From assembly GCF_041915215.1 (NCBI RefSeq), contig NZ_JAYSBV010000010.1: DNA of 64,000 nucleotides, one strand, 5' to 3'. The notes below the pieces were generated by a model, which was not told where the DNA came from, did not search any database, and saw only the letters and a list, made by a program, of their open reading frames with translations. A program made the translations under genes and the position numbers. This document shows, piece after piece, positions 51,684 to 61,191 of the stretch. This stretch comes from Zoogloea sp021286885. GTDB taxonomy: Bacteria; Pseudomonadota; Gammaproteobacteria; Burkholderiales; Rhodocyclaceae. Position 1 is the first letter of the stretch. The number at the start of each line of letters is the position of its first letter.

Positions 51684-54239
51684 TCATTCCGCGTCGGTGT
51701 CGGCACCGGCCTTCTTGCGCGTCGCCGGCTTGCGGGCTGCCGGAGCCTTGGGCTCCTTGGTCGCCTTGGCTTCCTTCGGCTCTTTCTTCTCGAACTCGAA
51801 GCCGATCTTGCCGTCCTTTTCCTTGACCAGGAAGGCGGAGAACTTGCGCTTGGTCCGGCTCGAAACAAAACCCCGCAACAGCTCGGTGCGGCCCTCGTTG
51901 AGGAGCTTGAGCATCTGCGCCCGTTCGATGGGCTGCTGCAGGATGATCTTGCCCGAGCGGAAATCGCAACTGCGTCCGGCGCCTACCGACTTTTCGCAGA
52001 CGTAAGACAAACCGTGCTCAAACACCGCGCCACCGCACTTGGGGCAGGTGCCCAAGGATTCCTGGTCGGAGAAATCCACCGGCTCGGCGCTTTCGTCCTC
52101 TTTGGGTTGGCCGAAGTCAAACTCGGGCTGCTGGTCGTCGTTGAGCCGAATCTCGGCATTGAACAAACGGCCCATCTTGTTGCGGAAGCCCAGCAGCGGG
52201 CCCACCCGGCCCGTGGACAGCAGGGTTTCGATCTCGGCGATCTCAAACTGGCGCCCGGCCACGATCTTCCAGGCGCTCCAGTCGCAGCCCTGGCAGGCGA
52301 ACTTCTTGTAGTTCTCCTTGACCGTGCCGCCGCACTTGGGGCAAGGAGTTGCCAGGGTGGCAAAGTCGCCGGGCACGGTGTCGGATTCGTAGCGCTTGGC
52401 CCGCTCCACGATGTCCCGGGTCATGGTCTGGATGTGATCCATGAACTCGGCCCGAGACAAGGCGCCCTGCTCCATCTGGGCCAGCTTGTATTCCCACTCG
52501 CCGGTCAGTTCGGGGGAGGTCAGCTCGTTGGTACCCAAACCCCGCAGCAGGGTGATGAGCGAAAAGGCCTTGGCGGTGGGGATCAGATCCTTGCCATCGC
52601 GCAGCATGTAGGTTTCGCCGATCAGGTTTTCGATGATCTGGGCCCGGGTGGCCGGGGTGCCCAGACCACGACCAGCCATGGCGGCGCGCAGTTCTTCATC
52701 GTCCACCATCTTGCCGGCACCTTCCATGGCCGACAGCAAGGTGGCTTCGTTGAAGCGGGCGGGCGGCTTGGTCTGGAGGGCCTTTTGCAGGACGTCTTCG
52801 GTGGCAACCTGCTCGCCGGCAGCCACGGCCACCAGCTGGGGCGTGCCGCCATCATCGGCCACCGCTGCCGACTTGCCATACACGGCCAGCCAGCCCGGCT
52901 GCACCAGCACCTTGCCTTCGGTCTTGAAGGCCTCGCCCTCGACCCGGGTGATGCGGGTGGTGATCCGGTATTCGGCGGCCGGGTAGAACACCGACAGGAA
53001 GCGGCGAGTCACCAGATCGTAGATCTTGGCTTCGGCTTCCGAGAGGGTCTTGGGGACGGTGCCAGTGGGGATGATCGCAAAGTGATCGGAGATCTTGGCG
53101 TTGTTGAAGATGCGCTTGTTGGGGCGCACCCACTGGTGCTTGACGATCTCGTTGGCAAAGGGCGCATACACATCCGGCAGCCCGGCCAGGATGGTGGACA
53201 CCTGGCCCACGTAATCTTCGGGCAGGGCGCGGGCATCGGTCCGGGGATAGGTCAGCACCTTGTGCTTTTCGTACAGGGCCTGAGCCAGTTGCAGGGTGGT
53301 ACGGGCAGAGAAACCAAAACGCCCGTTGGCCTCCCGCTGGAGCGAGGTCAGGTCGAACAGCAGGGGCGAGAGCTGGCTGGAGGGCTTGGACTCTTCTTCC
53401 ACCACGCCCGGCTTGCCGGTGCATTTGCTGCGGATTGCGTCGGCCCGGGCCTTGTCCCACAGCCGGTGGGCATTGGCGTGCTCGGCACCGGGGGAGCCCT
53501 CTTCGGGCTTGCGGAAGGCTTCATCAAACCAGCGCCCGGCATAGCCGCCGGCAGCGCAGGCGAAGCTGGCTTCCAGCTCCCAGTAATCGGTGGGCCGGAA
53601 GGCGCGGATCTTTTCTTCCCGCTCCACCACAATCGCCAGGGTGGGGGTCTGAACCCGCCCCACGGTGGTCAGGTGGAAACCGCCGGTCTTGGAATTGAAG
53701 GCGGTCATGGCCCGGGTGCCGTTGATGCCGATCAGCCAGTCGCTCTCGGCGCGGCAGATGGCGGCTTCGCGCAGGCCGGCCACATCGGCGGCGGGGCGCA
53801 GCTGGGCAAAGCCCTTGCGGATCGCGTCCGGGGTCATGGACTGGAGCCACAAGCGCTGAATGGGCTTGCTGGTGCCCGCGTGCTGGACGATGAAGCTGAA
53901 GATCAGCTCACCCTCGCGCCCCGCGTCACATGCGTTGATCAGGCCGGTGACTTCCTTGCGCTTGATCAGACGGGTTAGCAATTTGAGCCGGTCTTCGGTC
54001 TTTTCGATGGGATTCAGCGCAAAGTGCGGCGGAATCACGGGCAAGTGAGCAAACGACCACTTCCCACGCTTGACCTCGAACTCGGCCGGCACGCTCAGTT
54101 CGAGCAGATGGCCGACCGCCGACGAAAGCACATAGTGCTCCGACTCGTAATAATCTTTTTCCTTGGTGAAGCCGCCGATCGCACGAGCGATGTCTGCTGC
54201 TACCGAGGGTTTTTCCGCAATGATCAGCTGCTTGCTCAT
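51684..54239 (-). CDS. topB: DNA topoisomerase III
   Basis: 851 aa type IA topoisomerase. The Toprim domain begins MSKQLIIAEKPSVAADIARA and has DAGREGE. The active-site tyrosine is in VLTYPRTDARALPEDY. A zinc-ribbon C-terminus follows (CPKCGGTVKENYKKFACQGC and CPKCGGAVFE), then a basic Lys/Ala/Pro tail (KATKEPKAPAARKPATRKKA). It decatenates replication and recombination intermediates. ATG 54239 has AGGA directly before it. smg lies 95 bp upstream on the same strand. Confidence 0.96.
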   Translation of the reverse strand: MSKQLIIAEKPSVAADIARAIGGFTKEKDYYESEHYVLSSAVGHLLELSVPAEFEVKRGKWSFAHLPVIPPHFALNPIEKTEDRLKLLTRLIKRKEVTGLINACDAGREGELIFSFIVQHAGTSKPIQRLWLQSMTPDAIRKGFAQLRPAADVAGLREAAICRAESDWLIGINGTRAMTAFNSKTGGFHLTTVGRVQTPTLAIVVEREEKIRAFRPTDYWELEASFACAAGGYAGRWFDEAFRKPEEGSPGAEHANAHRLWDKARADAIRSKCTGKPGVVEEESKPSSQLSPLLFDLTSLQREANGRFGFSARTTLQLAQALYEKHKVLTYPRTDARALPEDYVGQVSTILAGLPDVYAPFANEIVKHQWVRPNKRIFNNAKISDHFAIIPTGTVPKTLSEAEAKIYDLVTRRFLSVFYPAAEYRITTRITRVEGEAFKTEGKVLVQPGWLAVYGKSAAVADDGGTPQLVAVAAGEQVATEDVLQKALQTKPPARFNEATLLSAMEGAGKMVDDEELRAAMAGRGLGTPATRAQIIENLIGETYMLRDGKDLIPTAKAFSLITLLRGLGTNELTSPELTGEWEYKLAQMEQGALSRAEFMDHIQTMTRDIVERAKRYESDTVPGDFATLATPCPKCGGTVKENYKKFACQGCDWSAWKIVAGRQFEIAEIETLLSTGRVGPLLGFRNKMGRLFNAEIRLNDDQQPEFDFGQPKEDESAEPVDFSDQESLGTCPKCGGAVFEHGLSYVCEKSVGAGRSCDFRSGKIILQQPIERAQMLKLLNEGRTELLRGFVSSRTKRKFSAFLVKEKDGKIGFEFEKKEPKEAKATKEPKAPAARKPATRKKAGADTDAE

Positions 54240-54334
54240 TCCTGTCAGGCGGCGCCCAGGGCGCGCTGGCTCTCGGGTTGTTGGGGGCAAGGATCATACG
54301 TAAGCCCCGGGCCGCAGTGCAAGCGGCCGGAGGC

Positions 54335-54817
54335 TCAATGCCGGATGAATGCGGGCTCTTCGTCCTCGTCTTCCAGACCCCATTCGTTGAGCAATTCTTC
54401 AAGAATGAGACCATTCAGAGGGCGATCTTGCTGCCACAGCACCATCAACACGATGACCTTGAGATTGTCCAGCTCGATTTCGGGATCGCCCAGGGCCAGG
54501 GCCCGTTCGATCACCAATTCGCGACATTCGGCATTCAGAATGCCAGCATTTTCCAGGAACAGCAGAAAGCCCCGGCACTCCACCCCCAGCAGCAACATTT
54601 CTTCTTCGCAGAAGATCCGTACCGAGCCCGGATGGGCCATGCGGGCGGGCGGTGCGCCATCGGAGCTCTGGCGCAGGCCGGACAGCCATTCGAGGGCTTC
54701 GGAGATTTCGGTCTCGTCGAAACCTGCTGCCGTCAGCTTGCGAGCCAGTTGGGCGGGTTCGGGACATGCATCAGCATGCACGTAGTTCTCGAACAGGTAG
54801 ACAAGGATGTCGAACAT
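54335..54817 (-). CDS. smg: Smg protein (DUF494)
   Basis: 160 aa. It matches the conserved small Smg family: MFDILVYLFENYVHADACPE at the start, then RIFCEEEMLLLGVECRGFLL and VLMVLWQQDRPLNGLILEEL near the end. Acidic C-terminus (EDEDEEPAF). Its function is unclear; it lies next to dprA, as in many proteobacteria. ATG 54817 matches family N-termini. Confidence 0.93.
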   Translation of the reverse strand: MFDILVYLFENYVHADACPEPAQLARKLTAAGFDETEISEALEWLSGLRQSSDGAPPARMAHPGSVRIFCEEEMLLLGVECRGFLLFLENAGILNAECRELVIERALALGDPEIELDNLKVIVLMVLWQQDRPLNGLILEELLNEWGLEDEDEEPAFIRH

Positions 54818-54843
54818 GGCGCGGGGCCTGGGGCCGGTCAATA

Positions 54844-55962
54844 TCAGAGGCGCTGGAGACGTCCGCCGGGCAAGCGTGCAAGCCGCCCTTCGAGCTCCAG
54901 CGTCAGCAGAATGGCGTAGAGTGCCTCTGGCGTCAAGCTGGTGCGCTGCAACAGCAGATCCATTTCGGTGGCTTCCACCCCCAGGGCATCCCACACCCGG
55001 GCCTCGTCGCCCTCCAGTGCCGGCGGGGGCAAATCCAGGGCCAAAGCCCTTTCCGGCTCGTCCAGGCGCAATTCTTCAAGGATATGGGCGGCGCTTTCCA
55101 CCAGCTTCGCGCCTTCGCGGATCAGCTGGTGACATCCCTTCGCCAGGGGCGCGTGAATTGAACCCGGTATCGCGAACACCTCCCGGCTGCATTCAACCGC
55201 CAGCCGGGCGGTGATCAGGGAACCGCTCTGCACCGCCGCCTCCACCACCAGCACGCCCTTGGCCAAGCCGGCAATGATCCGGTTGCGGCGCGGAAAATGA
55301 TGGGCCAGGGGGCCGCTCCCGAGGGGCAGATCGCTCACCACCGCGCCCTCTTCGGCCAACTGCCGGGCCAGGGCCTCGTTACGGGCCGGGTAGATACGGT
55401 CGGCGCCGGTGCCGATGACGGCCAGCGAGCCTCCCGGGCCTGCCAGCCCGCCCCGATGGGCCGCCGCATCAATGCCCAGGGCGAGGCCACTCACCACTTG
55501 TAAACCGGCCTCCGAGAGGCTGCGGGCAAAATCTTCGGCATTGCGCACGCCCTGGGGCGTCGCACTCCGGGCCCCCACCACCGCCACCGAGGGCCGGCGC
55601 AGACAGGCGGGCTGGCCCTTCACGTAGAGCAAAGGGGGCGGATCGGGGATTTCCAGCAACAGCGGGGGATAGGCCGGATCGGCCAGGGTAATCAGATGCT
55701 GATCCGGCGCCTGCAGCCAGGCCAGACCCCGCTCCACCGCCGGGCGGGTGTCGTGGCTGAGTACCTGGCGTGCCAGCGCCTGACCAAGCACCGCCGCGAG
55801 GGCGGGCTCGTCGGCGGCAAAAATCTGCTCTGGCAGCCCAAAGGCCGCCAGCAACTGGCGCTGGCCCACCGCACCCAGGCCGGGAATCGACCCCAGGCGC
55901 AGCCAGCCGGCCAGATCCGCCAAATCAGTCACGGGCTGGGGCTCAGGGGTTACGCACCACAT
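54844..55962 (-). CDS. dprA: DNA-processing protein DprA
   Basis: 372 aa. It binds incoming single-stranded DNA in natural transformation and loads RecA. The Rossmann core has VAVVGARSATPQGVRNAEDF, then GLALGIDAAAHRGGL, and PRRNRIIAGLAKGVLVVEAA. A SAM-like N-terminus (LGSIPGLGAVGQRQLLAAFG) and a C-terminal winged helix (LEGDEARVWDALGVEATEMD) are present. ATG 55962 overlaps the LysM gene by 20 bp; GTG 55932 is a close alternative. It lies 26 bp before smg. Confidence 0.94.
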   Translation of the reverse strand: MWCVTPEPQPVTDLADLAGWLRLGSIPGLGAVGQRQLLAAFGLPEQIFAADEPALAAVLGQALARQVLSHDTRPAVERGLAWLQAPDQHLITLADPAYPPLLLEIPDPPPLLYVKGQPACLRRPSVAVVGARSATPQGVRNAEDFARSLSEAGLQVVSGLALGIDAAAHRGGLAGPGGSLAVIGTGADRIYPARNEALARQLAEEGAVVSDLPLGSGPLAHHFPRRNRIIAGLAKGVLVVEAAVQSGSLITARLAVECSREVFAIPGSIHAPLAKGCHQLIREGAKLVESAAHILEELRLDEPERALALDLPPPALEGDEARVWDALGVEATEMDLLLQRTSLTPEALYAILLTLELEGRLARLPGGRLQRL

Positions 55963-57073
55963 CGGCCACGTTGACCACTTCCGAGCTTTCCATAATCAAG
56001 GCATAAGATGCCCGCTCAAACACCCGGAACACCAGCGCCAGACCTGTGCGCTGCTGGGGCTGCGCGATATTGCCGGTACTGCGGGAGCCATCATCGAACT
56101 TGGCCAAGCGCTTCTGGCTGCGGTGAATGGCGAGCACATGGCCGACTTCCATGTTGTCCCGGGCCCCCAGGCCGATGGAAACCACGCTGTAGCGCCCCGC
56201 CTGGGCCACCCCTCCATGCACCGATACCACACGCCCTTCCACCGGCTGGGCGGGGGCATGGGGGGCGTAGCTGATGAGTTCGGGCGTAGAAGAAGGCAGC
56301 AGCCGATCCCTGAGGCCGATTTCGGCCTTGGCGGTCAACACCTGGAGCGTGGCGGGCTCCTGGCGGGGCTTGCTGTTCCAGAGGGACTGCCAGAAGCTTT
56401 GGGGCTCAGGTTCAGGGCCCGGGGGCGCGGTCAGCTGGGCGGTGCCGACGAACGTTGCCTCGTAGCCCAGGCGCTCACCGGTCACGGGCTCCACCAGCGG
56501 CTTGGCTTCGCGGAAGACGCTCCACTGGCGATGCTCCTGATTGATGGGCAGCGCGTAGATCAGATCACCAGGGCCGGAATAGACTCGGCCTTCCTGAACG
56601 CTGACGATGACGCCTGCGCCCTGCTCTTCTTCGCTATTGACGATGCGCGAATCAGACAGAAATGGTTCGATGATCCGGGCCGGGATGGTGCGGAGGGCTT
56701 CTTCGAGATTGCTCGAATGCACCTGAGGGAAACGCTTTTCGTACAGGCTGCGGTTAGGCAGCCCCTGGCCGCCCTGGCTGAGCTGACGCCCCAGCTTGAG
56801 CACGGGCACCGGGCCGCTGCGATCCAGCACCACCAGCTGACCCGGGTAAATCAGGTGGGGATTGCGAATCTCGTCTTTATTGAGTTTCCAGACATCGGGC
56901 CAGCGCCAGGGGTCTTGCAGGAAGCGGGCGGAAATGCCCCACAGGGTGTCACCAGCCGTGACCGTATAGCTATCAGGGGCGTTGTCAGCCAGGCGGACGG
57001 GGTCGGCAGCAGCAGCCATCCCGGGGGCCAGCATCACAACACCGGCCAGGAGGGCGGATATAATGCGCATCAT
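55943..57073 (-). CDS. Secreted LysM-domain protein
   Basis: 376 aa. Signal peptide (MMRIISALLAGVVMLAPGMA). One LysM peptidoglycan-binding domain follows at about 30-80 (DSYTVTAGDTLWGISARFLQ, then NPHLIYPGQLVVL). The rest is beta-rich without a known domain. The gene is often next to dprA and def in betaproteobacteria. Its start region lies about 150 bp from def on the opposite strand, so the two have divergent promoters. Confidence 0.88.
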   Translation of the reverse strand: MMRIISALLAGVVMLAPGMAAAADPVRLADNAPDSYTVTAGDTLWGISARFLQDPWRWPDVWKLNKDEIRNPHLIYPGQLVVLDRSGPVPVLKLGRQLSQGGQGLPNRSLYEKRFPQVHSSNLEEALRTIPARIIEPFLSDSRIVNSEEEQGAGVIVSVQEGRVYSGPGDLIYALPINQEHRQWSVFREAKPLVEPVTGERLGYEATFVGTAQLTAPPGPEPEPQSFWQSLWNSKPRQEPATLQVLTAKAEIGLRDRLLPSSTPELISYAPHAPAQPVEGRVVSVHGGVAQAGRYSVVSIGLGARDNMEVGHVLAIHRSQKRLAKFDDGSRSTGNIAQPQQRTGLALVFRVFERASYALIMESSEVVNVADVVRNP

Positions 57074-57220
57074 GGGCAATGCACTCGCTTTCAGCGGTTT
57101 GCAGAGCCACACCCCAACGGTGCGGCCTGGGTTGCGGAGCCTGATACCCGCATCATCAGGACGCAGGCATCGCAGAGTCGATCCGAAATTCTGCACGTAA
57201 AGTCTATACCCGGCAATCTT

Positions 57221-57724
57221 ATGGCCCTCCTACCCATTCTTCGCTATCCCGATCCCCGCCTGCACACCCGCGCCGAGCCGGTGGGCGAGGTGACCGACGA
57301 GATCCGTCAACTGATCAAAGACATGGCCGAAACCATGTACGAAGCCCCCGGCGTCGGCCTGGCCGCGACCCAGGTGAATGTGCACAAGCGCATCGTGGTC
57401 ATCGACGTTTCCGAAGACAAATCCGGCCTGCTGGCCCTGATCAACCCCGAAATCATCGCCCGAAGCGGCGAGCAGGTTTGTGAGGAAGGTTGTCTTTCGG
57501 TCCCGGGCGTGTACGACAAGGTCGAACGCGCTGAAAAAGTTCGTGTCCGCGCCCTAAACCCTAATGGCAAGACCTTCGAGTTCGACGCCGACGGGCTTCT
57601 GGCGGTGTGCGTACAGCACGAGCTGGATCACCTGGAAGGCAAGGTGTTCGTTGAATACCTGTCGCCCCTCAAGCAGAACCGCATCAAGACCAAACTGGCC
57701 AAGAAGGCCCGGATCACCGCCTGA
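57221..57724 (+). CDS. def: Peptide deformylase
   Basis: 167 aa. The three metal motifs are present: GVGLAATQ, EGCLS and HELDH (QHELDHLEGKVFVEYLS). It removes the formyl group from N-terminal methionine of new proteins. ATG 57221 fits family N-termini (MALLPILRYPDPRL). Its stop overlaps the fmt ATG by one base (TGATG), the usual def-fmt coupling. Confidence 0.98.
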   Translation: MALLPILRYPDPRLHTRAEPVGEVTDEIRQLIKDMAETMYEAPGVGLAATQVNVHKRIVVIDVSEDKSGLLALINPEIIARSGEQVCEEGCLSVPGVYDKVERAEKVRVRALNPNGKTFEFDADGLLAVCVQHELDHLEGKVFVEYLSPLKQNRIKTKLAKKARITA

Positions 57725-58644
57725 TGAAAGTCGCTTTCGCCGGAACCCCCGAATTCGCCGCCGTCGCCCTGGAGGCCATCCTCGCCGCCGGTTTTGAAGT
57801 CCCCCTGGTGCTGACCCAGCCGGATCGTCCTGCCGGGCGCGGCATGCAGCTCCAGCCCAGCCCGGTCAAGCAGGTGGCCCTCGCCGCCGGCATTCCGGTG
57901 CACCAGCCCGAAAAGCTGCGCACCCCCGAACAGCAGGCGCCCCTGGCCGCCGCCGGAGCCGACGTGCTGGTGGTGGCCGCCTACGGGATCATCCTGCCCC
58001 AGGCGGTGCTCGACATCCCGCGCTACGGGTGCCTCAACATCCACGCCTCGCTGCTGCCCCGCTGGCGCGGCGCGGCCCCCATCCACCGGGCCATTCAGGC
58101 GGGCGATGCGGAAACCGGGATCACCATCATGCAGATGGATGCGGGCCTCGATACCGGCCCCATGCTGCTCAAGGGCACGAGCCGGATCTACGCCGATGAC
58201 ACCACCGGCGTGCTGCACGACCGCCTGGCCCAGCAAGGCGGCGAACTCATCGTCGAAGCGCTGCGCGCCCTGCCCGACGGCCTCAGCGCGACGCCCCAGC
58301 CGGCCGAGGGCTGCACCTACGCGGCCAAGATCAGCAAGGATGAGGCACGCATCGACTGGCAGCTGCCGGCCATCGAGATCGAGCGCCGCATCCGCGCCTT
58401 CAACCCCTTCCCCGGGGCCGTGGCCAGCTACCAGGACACGCTCGTCAAGTGCTGGCGCGCCCGAGCCATTGACGCCAGCGGCAAGCCGGGCGAAGTGCTG
58501 ATCGCCGAAGGCGCCGGCATCGTGGTGGCCTGCGGCACCGGCGCGGTGTGCATCACCGAGCTGCAAAAGCCCGGTGCCAAGCGCATGGCCGCCGGCGACT
58601 TTGTGCGCGGCACCGCCGTGCCGGTGGGCAGCTTCTTCAGCTGA
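57724..58644 (+). CDS. fmt: Methionyl-tRNA formyltransferase
   Basis: 306 aa. It formylates initiator Met-tRNA with 10-formyl-THF. Motifs: MKVAFAGTPEFAAVALEAIL, the folate/catalytic NIHASLLPRWRGAAPI, and MDAGLDTGPML. A C-terminal OB-fold domain is present. Coupled to def by a one-base overlap. Confidence 0.98.
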   Translation: MKVAFAGTPEFAAVALEAILAAGFEVPLVLTQPDRPAGRGMQLQPSPVKQVALAAGIPVHQPEKLRTPEQQAPLAAAGADVLVVAAYGIILPQAVLDIPRYGCLNIHASLLPRWRGAAPIHRAIQAGDAETGITIMQMDAGLDTGPMLLKGTSRIYADDTTGVLHDRLAQQGGELIVEALRALPDGLSATPQPAEGCTYAAKISKDEARIDWQLPAIEIERRIRAFNPFPGAVASYQDTLVKCWRARAIDASGKPGEVLIAEGAGIVVACGTGAVCITELQKPGAKRMAAGDFVRGTAVPVGSFFS

Positions 58645-58683
58645 ACCTCTACCGCGTAAACAAGCGAAACAACTGCAAGACCA

Positions 58684-58709
58684 CAAGGGCTGGAATTTTC
58701 CAGCCCTTG
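58684..58709. repeat. Perfect 12-bp inverted repeat between fmt and htpX
   Basis: CAAGGGCTGGAA and TTCCAGCCCTTG are perfect inverse copies with a 2-nt gap, 39 bp after fmt. No T-run follows on the plus strand. It could be a Rho-type stop or stabiliser hairpin, or an operator for htpX, a heat-response gene. Confidence 0.7.
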
Positions 58710-58780
58710 CTCCATCTAACGGCTATCTGCCTTTACGCAAGCTTTACTCAACCTTTATTCACGCCCGAAAGGACGCCCCC

Positions 58781-59632
58781 ATGTTTGGCAACTGGCTCAA
58801 GACTTCCGTCCTGATGGCCGCCATTCTCGCCCTGTTTGCGGTTGTTGGCGCCCTGTTGGGCGGCAAGACCGGCATGCTGCTCGCCCTGTTGCTGGGCGGC
58901 GGGATGAACATCTTCTCCTACTGGTTCTCCGACCAGATGGTGCTGCGCATGTACAACGCCCAGCAGGTGGATGAAACCAGCTCGCCCTATCTGTACAACA
59001 TGGTGCGCGAACTGGCTGGCCGGGCCGGACTACCCATGCCCAAGGTGTACATCATCCACGAGGATCAGCCCAACGCCTTTGCCACCGGGCGCAACCCGGA
59101 GAACGCCGCCGTAGCGGCCACCACTGGCATCCTGCAGATGCTGAGCGCCCGGGAGCTGCGCGGGGTGATGGCCCATGAGCTGGCCCACGTTCAGCACCGG
59201 GACATCCTGATTTCCACCATTTCGGCCACCATGGCCGGGGCCATTTCGGCCCTGGCCAACATCGCCATGTTCTTTGGCGGGCGGGATTCCGAAGGACGCC
59301 CGGTCAATCCCCTGGCGGGCATTCTGGTGGCCCTGCTGGCCCCCCTGGCTGCCAGCCTGATCCAGATGGCCATTTCCCGAGCCCGGGAGTTTGAAGCCGA
59401 CCGGGGCGGCGCCCAGATCAGCGGCGACCCGAACGCCCTGGCCGATGCGCTCCACAAGATCCACGCCTACGCCCAGGGGATTCCCATGAACACCGCCGAG
59501 GCCCATCCGGAAACCGCCCAGATGATGATCATGAACCCCCTCTCGGGGGGCGGGCTGGCGGGGCTGTTCAGCACCCACCCGGATACCGGCGAACGGATCG
59601 CCCGGCTGCGGGCCATGGCCCGGGGACGCTGA
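58781..59632 (+). CDS. htpX: Protease HtpX
   Basis: 283 aa M48-family inner-membrane zinc protease. Two N-terminal hydrophobic segments (VLMAAILALFAVVGALLGG and MLLALLLGGGMNIFSYWF) are followed by the zinc motif MAHELAHVQHRD and the third-ligand region SRAREFEADRGGAQISG. It clears misfolded membrane proteins. ATG 58781 has GAAAGG upstream. Confidence 0.97.
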   Translation: MFGNWLKTSVLMAAILALFAVVGALLGGKTGMLLALLLGGGMNIFSYWFSDQMVLRMYNAQQVDETSSPYLYNMVRELAGRAGLPMPKVYIIHEDQPNAFATGRNPENAAVAATTGILQMLSARELRGVMAHELAHVQHRDILISTISATMAGAISALANIAMFFGGRDSEGRPVNPLAGILVALLAPLAASLIQMAISRAREFEADRGGAQISGDPNALADALHKIHAYAQGIPMNTAEAHPETAQMMIMNPLSGGGLAGLFSTHPDTGERIARLRAMARGR

Positions 59633-59670
59633 AGCCCCCCGGGCGTCTGCCGCCCAAAATCAAAAACAAA

Positions 59671-59699
59671 AAACCCGGCACATCCAGGCCGGTTTTTTT
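59671..59699 (+). terminator. Terminator after htpX
   Basis: CCGGC and GCCGG pair around an 8-nt loop; an A-run lies before and TTTTTTT after. It lies 38 bp after htpX and can also stop the convergent kinase operon. Confidence 0.75.
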
Positions 59700-59730
59700 G
59701 TTGTCTGGCTGTTCTCTGGCGGACGGGCGC

Positions 59731-61191
59731 TCAGGGCCCACCCTCGGCAGGCATATCTACCAACGGCAGGGTAATGATGAAGGCACTCCCCATGCCCGGG
59801 GTGCTGACCACATCAATGCGCCCCCCATGCTGACGCACAATCCGATACGTGGCCGAGAGCCCCAGCCCACGCCCCTGCCCCACCGGGCGGGTGGTGAAAA
59901 ATGGGTCGAACACCCGGCTGCGCACCGCTTCATCCATCCCGCAGCCGGTATCACGCACTTCGATGCGCAGTTCTCCGGGGCGTTGCTCCAGGCAAGCGGT
60001 AATGGCCCCGGGCTTACCTTCCAGGGCCAGGGCCGCATTCTCTAGGAGTGCTCGAAACGCAGAGCCCAGCAGCGTTGGGTTGACGGGCAGCAAGGGGAGG
60101 TCCGGTGCGTATTCGCGCACCACATCCACCCCCACCGGACGGGCTTCGGCAGTTTCACGGATGGCCTGATCCATGAGTTCGGGGATGCCGCTCCAGATCC
60201 CCGTGGCCGGGCTGGGATTGGCAAACTCGGACAGGGCACGCACCACCTCCCCGACCCGATCCACGCCCTTTTCTGATTCGGCGAGCAAGGTAGGCAGCTC
60301 GTCGCGGATGTAGTTCAGATCAATCCGGGCCCGCGCACTCTGCCAGGCGCTGCGGGGCATTTCACCCTGCACCAAACGGTCGGAGTCGCCGGCCAGATCC
60401 AGCAGCTGCCCCGCATAGCCCCCCAGGGCGCTCAGATTCGAGGCCACAAACCCGAGGGGGTTGTTGATTTCATGGGCAATACCTGCCGCGAGCTGGCCCA
60501 CCGCCGCCATTTTGTCGGCCTCCAGCAGGCGGGCTTGGGTTTCCTGGAGACGCCCCAGGGTCTGCCGCAGTTCCTGGTTGGTTTCGTTCAATGCCAGGGT
60601 ACGCGCCGCAATCCGCTGCTCCAGGCCGGCATTCAGGCGCACCAACTCCCGGTTGCGCTCCCCCAGCACCCCCAACAAGCGGCGCACCGCCTGGACCAGG
60701 GCCTGATTCGCCGGATCGGGGTTCACCCCCGCATCCAGCTCATAGGCCGCAGCGGGACTCTGGCCGGACTGGATCGCCCGGATCTGGCGGGCCATGCTGC
60801 GGTCCGTGTCCAGAATATGAAAGCTCAACCAGCTGGTGACAAAACCGTAGAGCACCGATGTGACCCGAGCCGGGTCGGTAGAGCGGCGCATGTCCTCCAC
60901 CTGGGTGATGAATTCCTGGTGGCTGCGCCCATGACTTTGAAGATGGCGCGGATCCAGCCCGACCTGCTGCATCAAGGCCTCTTCGGCACTGAAGTGATGC
61001 TGGGCGTAGCGAGCCAGGGCATCCAGAATGCGCTCCAGTTCAGCCGGCTTGAGCCCTTCACCCCCCATGGCCCGGCTGGCCAGCATGTTGACCAGATCCA
61101 CCAGCTTGTGATGCTGGGCATCCACATCATCCAGGCCCGTTTCAAAGTAGGCCGCCCAGGCAAAGGGCGCGGGGCCGGCCGGCGTGCTCAC
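59731..61191 (-). CDS. Bacteriohemerythrin-histidine kinase fusion
   Basis: 486 aa. Residues about 10-135 form a hemerythrin domain with its diiron ligands: VDAQHHKLVDLVN, QHHFSAEEALMQ, and later HGRSHQEF with another histidine further on. These bind O2 or NO in the family. A coiled coil leads to HisKA with H240 in GIAHEINNPLGF, and HATPase with DTGCGMDEA, FDPFFTTRPVGQGRGLGLS. No membrane segment, so it is a cytoplasmic oxygen or redox sensor. GTG 61191 overlaps the stop of the upstream hybrid kinase (GTGA), so they are made together. Confidence 0.9.
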   Translation of the reverse strand: MSTPAGPAPFAWAAYFETGLDDVDAQHHKLVDLVNMLASRAMGGEGLKPAELERILDALARYAQHHFSAEEALMQQVGLDPRHLQSHGRSHQEFITQVEDMRRSTDPARVTSVLYGFVTSWLSFHILDTDRSMARQIRAIQSGQSPAAAYELDAGVNPDPANQALVQAVRRLLGVLGERNRELVRLNAGLEQRIAARTLALNETNQELRQTLGRLQETQARLLEADKMAAVGQLAAGIAHEINNPLGFVASNLSALGGYAGQLLDLAGDSDRLVQGEMPRSAWQSARARIDLNYIRDELPTLLAESEKGVDRVGEVVRALSEFANPSPATGIWSGIPELMDQAIRETAEARPVGVDVVREYAPDLPLLPVNPTLLGSAFRALLENAALALEGKPGAITACLEQRPGELRIEVRDTGCGMDEAVRSRVFDPFFTTRPVGQGRGLGLSATYRIVRQHGGRIDVVSTPGMGSAFIITLPLVDMPAEGGP

